DNA from: Longimicrobiales bacterium
Lineage (GTDB): Bacteria > Gemmatimonadota > Gemmatimonadetes > Longimicrobiales > Gaopeijiaceae
Assembly (NCBI GenBank): GCA_028280205.1
Contig: JANQME010000166.1
Location: forward strand, 1-12,485
Length of the DNA stretch: 12,485 nucleotides
Direction of reading: 5' to 3'
Of the stretch, positions 7,562 through 12,485 are shown piece after piece; within the stretch, counting starts at the first letter, position 1, and each line of letters begins with the position of its first letter. The notes under the pieces were generated by a model. That model worked only from the letters and a program-made list of their open reading frames with translations. It was not told where the DNA came from and ran no database searches. The position numbers and the translations under genes are program-made.

Positions 7562-8077
7562 TCATGTCTTCAGAGGGGCCAGGACCATCGACATGATCCT
7601 CCCCTCCATGTTCGGCTGGGACTCCACCTTCGCCAGCTCGCCCAGGTCCTCCGTGACCCGCGAGAGCACCTCGAGGCCGAGCTCCGGGTGGGTCACCTGA
7701 CGACCTCGGAACATCATCGTCAGCTTGACCTTGTTGCCTTCCTCCAGAAAGCGCCGGGCGTGGCCCACCTTGAACTGGTAGTCGTGATCCTCGATGCCGG
7801 GGCGGAACTTCACCTCCTTCACCTTGATCACGTGCTGCTTCTTCCTCGCCTCCCGGCGTGCCCGGTCGGCTTCGTACTTGTACTTCCCGTAGTCCATCAT
7901 CTTGACGACGGGAGGGCGGGCGTCGGCCGCCACCTCCACCAGATCCATTCCTCGCACTTCGGCCCGTTCCCGGGCTTCGTCGATCGAGACGATGCCGATC
8001 TGCTCGCCATCGTCCTGGATGAGCCGCACGGGGCTGATCCGGATCTGGTCGTTGACGCGGGTTCTCTTGTCGCTGAT
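7562..8077 (-). CDS. infC: Translation initiation factor IF-3, apparent ATC start
   Basis: IF3 binds the 30S subunit, keeps it apart from 50S and checks the start codon and initiator tRNA. Counted from the proposed ATC at 8077 it has 171 residues, normal for IF3: N-domain (1 to about 68) with RVNDQIRISPVRLI (7-20) and KMMDYGKYKYE (59-69), a basic linker helix (about 70-82), and a C-domain (about 85-171) with HVIKVKEVKFRPGIEDHDY (82-100) and GRQVTHPELG (125-134). In frame upstream of the GTG at 8029 there is no ATG, GTG, TTG or CTG before the stop at 8086-8084, yet 16 codons of conserved IF3 N-terminus lie there. ATC at 8077 follows GGAGG by 9 nt. Rare start codons in infC (ATT in E. coli) let IF3 repress its own synthesis. 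Confidence 0.95.
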   Translation of the reverse strand: MSDKRTRVNDQIRISPVRLIQDDGEQIGIVSIDEARERAEVRGMDLVEVAADARPPVVKMMDYGKYKYEADRARREARKKQHVIKVKEVKFRPGIEDHDYQFKVGHARRFLEEGNKVKLTMMFRGRQVTHPELGLEVLSRVTEDLGELAKVESQPNMEGRIMSMVLAPLKT

Positions 8078-8086
8078 TTCCCCTTA

Positions 8087-8091
8087 CCTCC
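8087..8091 (-). promoter_or_regulatory. Shine-Dalgarno GGAGG of infC, deciding an ATC start
   Basis: GGAGG on the minus strand, 9 nt before ATC at 8077. It is the only good ribosome binding site near the true N-terminus of IF3. The four bases GGAG can pair with CTCC at 8098-8095 across a 3-nt loop, which could partly hide the site; such a short stem may be chance. Confidence 0.7.
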
Positions 8092-8102
8092 GATGGAGAC
8101 AC

Positions 8103-8129
8103 GATGCGGGCGCCGTACCGGCGCGCATC
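8103..8129 (-). repeat. Hairpin in the infC leader upstream of the ribosome binding site
   Basis: GATGCG/CGCATC outer arms (8129-8124 with 8108-8103), a 2-nt bulge, and CGCCG/CGGCG inner arms (8123-8119 with 8115-8111) around a 3-nt loop make an 11-bp stem. No T-run follows on the minus strand, so this is not a terminator. It lies between the leader terminator and the infC Shine-Dalgarno site and may shape access to it. Confidence 0.5.
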
Positions 8130-8137
8130 CTGCAACG

Positions 8138-8165
8138 AAAAAGGCCCGAGAACGGTTCTCGGGCC
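8138..8165 (-). terminator. Intrinsic terminator in the infC leader (attenuator candidate)
   Basis: On the minus strand GGCCCGAGAAC (8165-8155) and GTTCTCGGGCC (8153-8143) form a perfect inverted repeat around one base, in practice a 10-bp or 9-bp stem with a tight loop, followed directly by TTTTT (8142-8138). This is a textbook intrinsic terminator for leftward transcription. It lies 196 nt past the phytase-like gene but only 60 nt before the infC start, with no visible promoter between it and infC. So it either ends the receptor-phytase transcript with some read-through, or acts as a transcription attenuator of the infC operon. Confidence 0.85.
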
Positions 8166-8296
8166 GCGACCGGGTGACGGAGGGCACGCAGCCCGCCGGC
8201 GACCCGAGCGACCCTCACGTCGGCTCCGTGGAGCCCTGAGGGTGGAGCCGAACGGTCGAACCGGCTCACTTCCTGACTTTTCCCGCCCTTGGGCGG
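8166..8296 (-). promoter_or_regulatory. Structured infC leader with competing inverted repeats
   Basis: Reading leftward this region has: CCGCCC/GGGCGG (8296-8283); GAGCCG (8269-8264) with CGGCTC (8250-8245); ACCCTCA (8243-8237) with TGAGGGT (8217-8211), enclosing GGCTCC/GGAGCC (8235-8222). CGGCTCC at 8250-8244 could instead pair with GGAGCCG at 8227-8221. CTCGGG at 8208-8203 is complementary to CCCGAG in the upstream arm of the terminator, so it could act as an anti-terminator. These are sequence complementarities seen directly; folding and regulation are inference. Confidence 0.45.
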
Positions 8297-8301
8297 ACCG
8301 G

Positions 8302-8330
8302 AAGATCGTTCGGGCCGCTGCGCGGGTCAA
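8302..8330 (-). promoter_or_regulatory. Promoter candidate for the infC operon
   Basis: Minus strand TTGACC (8330-8325, 5 of 6 to the sigma-70 -35 consensus), a 17-bp spacer, then GATCTT (8307-8302, 3 of 6 to the -10). Transcription would start near 8295, just at a CCGCCC/GGGCGG hairpin, giving a leader of about 220 nt to infC. The -35 and spacing are good and the -10 is weak. Confidence 0.4.
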
Positions 8331-8360
8331 CGGGCACTGCTCACGCGCCGCCCGGGCACG

Positions 8361-9527
8361 TCATCCTTCGTTCGGTGCCCGGGTCCCGCATCCCGCGGGA
8401 AGCCCCATGGCCTCGCGGACGACCGCGAAGTCGAACGCGGAGAGCGCCTGATCGTCGTGTACGGCGTACAGCACGCCCTCCGGGAAGCCGGGAACGGGAC
8501 CGTGCGCGAAGGTGGTGCCGTCGGTGTTGGCCGTGACTTCACCGCGGAAGGTCCCCAGGTACTCCCCTCCGGCGCGGTCGAACAGACGGAAGAGTGAGAC
8601 GTCGTCCTGCTGATCGGTCAGGATCCACGCGCCGCCGCCCCCGGGACACTCCACGAGAACGATCCCCTCGGGATCGCCCTCGATCCGTCCGGTGCCGAGG
8701 GTGCGCCCGCGATACGTACCGTCCACCCCGTACTCGAGGTAGCTCCTGCGGCTCTCGTCCGCCACCAGCAGCACACCGGCCGCGGCATCCGCCTGGATCG
8801 ACTCCACCACCCTCAGCGCCCCGTCACCGGACGCGGCGCCGAACGCCGCGTGCTCGAGCACCCGCGGGGCGTCGTCCGTCGTCAGCTCCAGCGTGAAGCG
8901 GTGCAGCCGGTGCGTGAGATCGTCCGGGACGACGTCCTCCTCGTACTCGTAGTCGTCGGTCACCCAGAGCTCCAGACGCTCCGGGCCGCCGATCGCGGCG
9001 ACCCCGTACGGGTACTCGAGAACATCCGCTCCGAAGCTCCCCAGCGACCGGCCTTCCGGCATGTGGAGCACCTGGACGCGGCGGTTGTCCCGCTCGACCA
9101 CCAGCGCGAAGTCGCCCACGACCACCACTCCGTTCGGTCGCCGGAAAGATCCGGCGGTGTCACCCTCCGAGCCGAGCGCGCCAAGCGATGCACCCGAGGC
9201 ACCGTCGAAGAGCCGCAGGTCGTGCGACTGCTTCCCCGTAACGAGCACGATTCCCCGCTCGCCGTCCGACCAGAGCGCCGGCGTGTCGACGTTCCACGCC
9301 GTGTCCGCCTCGGAGATCCACGCCTCGCTCACGACGACAGGATCGGTCGGCCCGGCGGCCGCACTCGATGCGCCACCCGCCCCGGCCGCTGCCCCCGTGC
9401 CGGGCTCGTCTGTCCCCGACGAGCCCGATCCGCCACACGCGCCGAGCGCCACGGCGGCAAGAATCGCAACGCCCGGGCGGAGGACGGCCCGGCAGGACCC
9501 GGACCGCCCCCGACCGCCACCGCTCAA
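8361..9527 (-). CDS. Lipoprotein resembling a beta-propeller phytase
   Basis: A 388-residue lipoprotein: an N-terminal basic/hydrophobic signal (1-30) ending in the lipobox LGAC with Cys31, a Gly/Ser/Ala-rich linker (32-62), then a six-bladed-propeller-like domain. Phytase (BPP) family features are NVDTPALW (79-86, compare DTDDPAIW), TGKQSHDLRLFD (97-108), RRPNGV (129-134), VERDNRRVQVL (144-154), GDPEGI (284-289, compare DIEG), DRAGGEYLGTF (317-327), NTDG (334-337) and FPEGVLYAVHDD (348-359). Phytases of this family remove phosphate from inositol hexakisphosphate with calcium. One aspartate of the DDPA pair is Thr here and several central ligands are not obvious, so activity is unsure. The start is TTG, overlapping the receptor stop by 4 bases (TTGA) after only a weak ribosome binding site; the next start would lie inside the signal peptide. 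Confidence 0.8.
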   Translation of the reverse strand: MSGGGRGRSGSCRAVLRPGVAILAAVALGACGGSGSSGTDEPGTGAAAGAGGASSAAAGPTDPVVVSEAWISEADTAWNVDTPALWSDGERGIVLVTGKQSHDLRLFDGASGASLGALGSEGDTAGSFRRPNGVVVVGDFALVVERDNRRVQVLHMPEGRSLGSFGADVLEYPYGVAAIGGPERLELWVTDDYEYEEDVVPDDLTHRLHRFTLELTTDDAPRVLEHAAFGAASGDGALRVVESIQADAAAGVLLVADESRRSYLEYGVDGTYRGRTLGTGRIEGDPEGIVLVECPGGGGAWILTDQQDDVSLFRLFDRAGGEYLGTFRGEVTANTDGTTFAHGPVPGFPEGVLYAVHDDQALSAFDFAVVREAMGLPAGCGTRAPNEG

Positions 9528-12280
9528 CGAACGTCCGCCTTCAGCCCGATCTGGACCCGCGTGTTGTAGAACTCCTCCTGCATGATCCGATCCTCGACGC
9601 CCTGGAAGTAGCGCAGCGGCTCGTTCGTGAGGTTGTTCACCTCGATGAAGGCACGTGCCCGCGGCGTGAGCGAAAGCTCGCCGTTGAGGTCGACGGTGAC
9701 CTGACGGTCGTAGTAGCGGTCGAAGAACGCTTCGTCCCCGACCTCACCCGGATCCAGGAAGGAGTCCTGTACGTTCACGGCCGCGCGCAGGAACAGGCGC
9801 GAGCGCTCGAACGACAGGGCCGCGTTGCCCGAGTGCCGCGCAGTCCCCGGGAGCGGGAGATCCTCGTTCTCGCGGCCGGGGATCGGTAGCCCGTCGACGC
9901 TGGACTCGGTGAAGGTGTAGTTGGCGTAAATGCCGAAGCCGGCCGGGAGCGCGCGCTGCAGCGCGACCTCGAAGCCCAGGATCGAAGCCGCCCCGCCGTT
10001 CTCGGGCCGCGTCGTCTCGTCGAAGACGGTCCCGGTCACCGGGTCGAGCGCGTCATCGATCGTGTAGGCGAAGATGAAGTCGTCGATGTCCTTGTAGAAC
10101 AGGCCGCCACTCACGATCCCGACGCTCGGAAAGAAGCGCTCGTACATGAGGTCGAAGTTCATCGAGCGGGTCGGCTCGAGCTCCGAGTTGCCCACCTGGA
10201 GCTCGCCATCCGCCTGATTGACGATCCGGTAGGGGACGATGTCGTAGTAGTTGGGCCGCGCGATCGTGTTCGTCCAGGCGGCGCGCACGTTGGAGCGGTC
10301 GTCGAGCCGGTACGTCGCGATCACCGAGGGGAAGAGGTTCGTGTAGTCCCGACTCCCCTCGGTCGGGCTGAAGCTCTCGTCGTCGTCCACGTACTCGAAG
10401 CCGGCGTAGTCGACGTTCGTGTTCTCGACGCGCACGCCGGCGACGACGTCCCACGACGTCCCGAGCTTCTGCTCGATCATCACGTACCCGCCCACGATCT
10501 GCTCGTCCGCCTCGAAGTTGGCGGGGATGAACTCGTCGAGCACCTGCTCCCGGTCGAATGCGCCGTCTTCAAGGTCGAGGGCCCCGAGGAACCCCTCGGT
10601 CGCGAACTGGCCCGCCTCGTATCCCCCGGCCAGGAAGTCCGGGTTCGTGTAGTCCGCGATCGAGGCGTCCGCCATCGAAGCGATGTCCTGGGCGTCGAAC
10701 TCGTAGAAGTCGTTCGCGCGGACCTTGTTCTTGCTCCGGTACCGGCCACCCACCTTGATCTCGGTACGGCCCTGAGCGAAGGGGAGGCTGAGGTCGATCC
10801 GCCCGTTCGTGTCCGTGTCCTCGGTGTTCTGAAACTCCTCGGTGAGCTCGTCGAGCGCGTAGTCGGCCGCGACGAATGCCGGCATCGCGAACGAGGGGCG
10901 TCGAGGGTCGCTGATGTTGGCCACGACCGGGACGTCCTCCTGGAGGAACTGCATGTAGCGCTCGTGGGGGCGGTTCTCCGAAGCCCGCGCCCACTGACCC
11001 GACCAGGTGAGCAGCGCGCTGCCCAGGATGTGCTCGCCGGAGAGCGAGTGGCTCTGCGTCCGCTGGTTCTCGAGCCGTCGATTGTCGACGCGGTCGCTGC
11101 CGAGACCGCCCTTCGTCTGCCGCTCGACCTCGGCCACGGCATTGCCCTGCGCGTCGGGCTCTTCCATGCCGAGTACCACCCGGAACCGGTTCTCCCAGTC
11201 GTCCCGCCAGTTGAAGATCGAGCGCCACGTCACGGTGTTGGCCTCGTCGAGGCGGAAGTCGAAGCTCCCCGACAGGCTGCGCCGGATGCGCTGGATCTGA
11301 TACTCCCGGATCTGGAACTCCTCCACGAAGGCACCGTTGCCCTCGTCGGCCCACTCGGCCTCGATGTTGTCGGAGCCCAGGTTGTGATCGAAGTAGGAGC
11401 CGCTCAGCACCACACCGAGTCGGTCTTCGAGGAAGCGATCGCCGACGATCGCGGAGCCGATCAGCATCGGCTCGTCGGCGAGGAAGTTGTAGCCGCTGCC
11501 GAGCGTCGCGGAGACGCGCCGCTCCGCCGGGGCCGCACGCGTGACGATGTTCACCGCGCCCCCGATCGCGTCGGCGTCCATGTCGGGGGTCAGCGCCTTC
11601 GTCACCTCGATCTGCGCCACCATGTCGGACGGAATCAGGTCGAGCTGGACCTCGCGCACCTCCGCCTCGGCCGAGGGGATGCGCTCTCCGTTGATCATCA
11701 CGGAGTTGAGGCGCGGCTCGGTTCCCCGGATGAGGCCGAAGCGCGCCTCACCCTGATCCTGAATCACCACGATTCCGGGAATTCTCTTGACCGCGTCGCC
11801 GATGTTGGCGTCCGGAAAGCGGCCGATCTGGTCGGCGGCCACCACGTTGGTGATCGTCGCCGCGGCCTGCTGTTGCCCGAGGGCCGCGGCCTGGCCCCGG
11901 CGCTGGCCCGTCACGGTGATGCCCTCCACCCCGATCGCCTGCGGCCGAAGCTCGAAGCGCACCCCGACGATGTCGCCGCTCGGAACCTCGACGATCTGCG
12001 ACGCGACGGCGTAGCCGAGATACACAGCCGTCACCGTCCGGCTTCCCGCCGGGACGGCCCGAAGCGCGAAACGCCCCTCGGCGCTCGTGAGCGCTCCGAT
12101 GTCGGAGTCGGCGAGCCCGATCGTCACTCCGGCCAGCGTGAGCCCGGTCTCCGAGTCGACGACGGTCCCCACGACGGCTCCGGTCTGCGCGGCGGCGACC
12201 CCCGGTACGAGGCCGGCCACCAGCACGAGAACTCCCCACCCACGGGCCCTTCGGCCCCACGACGGTCTCTCAGCACCCAT
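9524..12280 (-). CDS. TonB-dependent outer-membrane receptor (Caulobacter/Xanthomonas-type)
   Basis: A 918-residue outer-membrane transporter energised by TonB/ExbBD. In order: signal peptide (1-31, cleavage likely after GVAAA before Gln32); a carboxypeptidase-regulatory-like beta-sandwich (about 33-113); a likely TonB box, GITVTGQR (120-127); the plug (about 135-250) with FPDANIGDAVKRIPGI (155-170), RFGLIRG (180-186), NGERIPSAE (197-205) and DADAIGGAVNIVTR (235-248); then a large beta-barrel. The barrel's last part has NNLTNEPLRYFQG, as in TIGR01782-like receptors. The ATG at 12280 is chosen because it opens the signal peptide and GGAG lies 6 nt upstream; an in-frame ATG at 12340 would put 20 polar residues before it. 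It is followed, with a 4-base overlap, by the phytase-like lipoprotein, which suggests uptake linked to a phosphate ester. Substrate is inferred only. Confidence 0.95.
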   Translation of the reverse strand: MGAERPSWGRRARGWGVLVLVAGLVPGVAAAQTGAVVGTVVDSETGLTLAGVTIGLADSDIGALTSAEGRFALRAVPAGSRTVTAVYLGYAVASQIVEVPSGDIVGVRFELRPQAIGVEGITVTGQRRGQAAALGQQQAAATITNVVAADQIGRFPDANIGDAVKRIPGIVVIQDQGEARFGLIRGTEPRLNSVMINGERIPSAEAEVREVQLDLIPSDMVAQIEVTKALTPDMDADAIGGAVNIVTRAAPAERRVSATLGSGYNFLADEPMLIGSAIVGDRFLEDRLGVVLSGSYFDHNLGSDNIEAEWADEGNGAFVEEFQIREYQIQRIRRSLSGSFDFRLDEANTVTWRSIFNWRDDWENRFRVVLGMEEPDAQGNAVAEVERQTKGGLGSDRVDNRRLENQRTQSHSLSGEHILGSALLTWSGQWARASENRPHERYMQFLQEDVPVVANISDPRRPSFAMPAFVAADYALDELTEEFQNTEDTDTNGRIDLSLPFAQGRTEIKVGGRYRSKNKVRANDFYEFDAQDIASMADASIADYTNPDFLAGGYEAGQFATEGFLGALDLEDGAFDREQVLDEFIPANFEADEQIVGGYVMIEQKLGTSWDVVAGVRVENTNVDYAGFEYVDDDESFSPTEGSRDYTNLFPSVIATYRLDDRSNVRAAWTNTIARPNYYDIVPYRIVNQADGELQVGNSELEPTRSMNFDLMYERFFPSVGIVSGGLFYKDIDDFIFAYTIDDALDPVTGTVFDETTRPENGGAASILGFEVALQRALPAGFGIYANYTFTESSVDGLPIPGRENEDLPLPGTARHSGNAALSFERSRLFLRAAVNVQDSFLDPGEVGDEAFFDRYYDRQVTVDLNGELSLTPRARAFIEVNNLTNEPLRYFQGVEDRIMQEEFYNTRVQIGLKADVR

Positions 12281-12311
12281 GTTCTGCTCCGGTGTCCAAT
12301 CGGTCACGATC

Positions 12312-12328
12312 GGGCGGTCGTTCCGCCC
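12312..12328 (-). repeat. GC hairpin in the receptor leader
   Basis: GGGCGG-TCGTT-CCGCCC (plus-strand reading) is a perfect 6-bp inverted repeat with a 5-nt loop, 32 nt upstream of the receptor ATG. No T-run follows, so it is not a terminator. It may affect mRNA stability or be chance in GC-rich DNA. Confidence 0.35.
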
Positions 12329-12353
12329 CTCGCCTCGCAAGCAACTGCGTGGA

Positions 12354-12404
12354 CGTATCGAGCCGGCCAGATCTGTGTCACGGGTGCTTCAACAGCGTGT
12401 CACG
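12354..12404 (-). promoter_or_regulatory. Promoter candidate and direct repeats before the receptor gene
   Basis: The 8-bp sequence GTGTCACG (plus strand) occurs exactly at 12375-12382 and 12397-12404, 22 bp apart, about two helical turns. On the minus strand the left copy contains GTGACA (12381-12376, 5 of 6 to a -35), then 16 bp, then GATACG (12359-12354, 3 of 6 to a -10). A regulator bound to the repeats would overlap the -35, as activators often do. The halfway unit (12386-12393) is only a partial match. The repeat core TGTCAC resembles units of PhoB boxes (CTGTCAT/C every 11 bp), but its orientation relative to the gene is opposite to the usual one. Confidence 0.35.
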
Positions 12405-12485
12405 AACGTCTGTCGGGTGCCTCGGTGCGGCGGAGAGGGCCGCGAAGACCCGAAGCGCGGCCGGAGAGCGTCCCCCGCCGATGGG
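12405..12485. other. Right-end non-coding stretch
   Basis: No coding region can be supported here. The only structure is a perfect 7-bp inverted repeat, GGCCGCG (12438-12444) and CGCGGCC (12456-12462), around 11 nt and flanked on both sides by CGGAGAG. No T-run is present on either strand, so it is not a convincing terminator. Confidence 0.4.

Noticed and set aside
7562..8029. infC starting at GTG 8029
   Set aside because: It would remove the conserved N-terminal RVNDQIRISP segment of IF3 and it lacks a suitably placed ribosome binding site; the ATC at 8077 fits better.
8278..8296. CCGCCC/GGGCGG inverted repeat beside a TTTT run as a terminator of the phytase-like gene
   Set aside because: On the transcribed minus strand the repeat is followed by GAAAA, not a T-run; the T-run precedes it on the plus strand. 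It is more likely the 5' hairpin of the infC leader.
12281..12340. Upstream ATG at 12340 for the TonB receptor
   Set aside because: It would add 20 polar residues ahead of a normal signal peptide. The ATG at 12280 has a GGAG 6 nt upstream.

Overview
The window is high-GC DNA (roughly two thirds G+C by eye), and every gene I can support is on the minus strand, so transcription runs from right to left. The TonB-dependent receptor shows a Gram-negative, double-membraned bacterium. The gene order infC-rpmI-rplT-pheS-pheT-(coiled coil)-zapA-rny-folD-xseA, with a Caulobacter/Xanthomonas-type receptor beside it, fits Gemmatimonadota or a related lineage. That placement is an inference from gene order and protein style, not a database result.

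Right part (about 8361-12485): a two-gene module. A large TonB-dependent receptor with a signal peptide and a carboxypeptidase-regulatory-like N-domain overlaps by four bases a lipoprotein that resembles a beta-propeller (BPP-type) phytase. Together they look like an outer-membrane uptake and surface or periplasmic phosphoester-hydrolysis unit. Upstream are two exact 8-bp repeats 22 bp apart, overlapping a weak promoter candidate.

Middle (about 7283-8360): a 283-bp leader precedes infC (IF3). It holds a weak promoter candidate, several inverted repeats with competing pairings, and a strong minus-strand intrinsic terminator 60 nt before the infC start. The infC reading frame has no ATG, GTG or TTG that would give a complete N-terminal domain. 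The only good start is an ATC behind a clear GGAGG, which matches the well-known use of rare start codons in infC for autoregulation. rpmI (L35) and rplT (L20) follow, with two tandem CCCCG/CGGGG hairpins between infC and rpmI.

Left part (1-6887): pheS and pheT (phenylalanyl-tRNA synthetase), a 110-residue coiled-coil protein, zapA (FtsZ-ring protein), rny (RNase Y), folD (one-carbon metabolism) and the first 52 codons of xseA (exonuclease VII large subunit). pheS through zapA are tightly packed or overlapping. Gaps of about 100 bp before rny and folD allow extra promoters. No tRNA, rRNA, mobile element or CRISPR array was seen. The most interesting points are the infC start and leader, the receptor-phytase pair with altered metal-site motifs, and a clamp-motif-like N-terminal tail on XseA.
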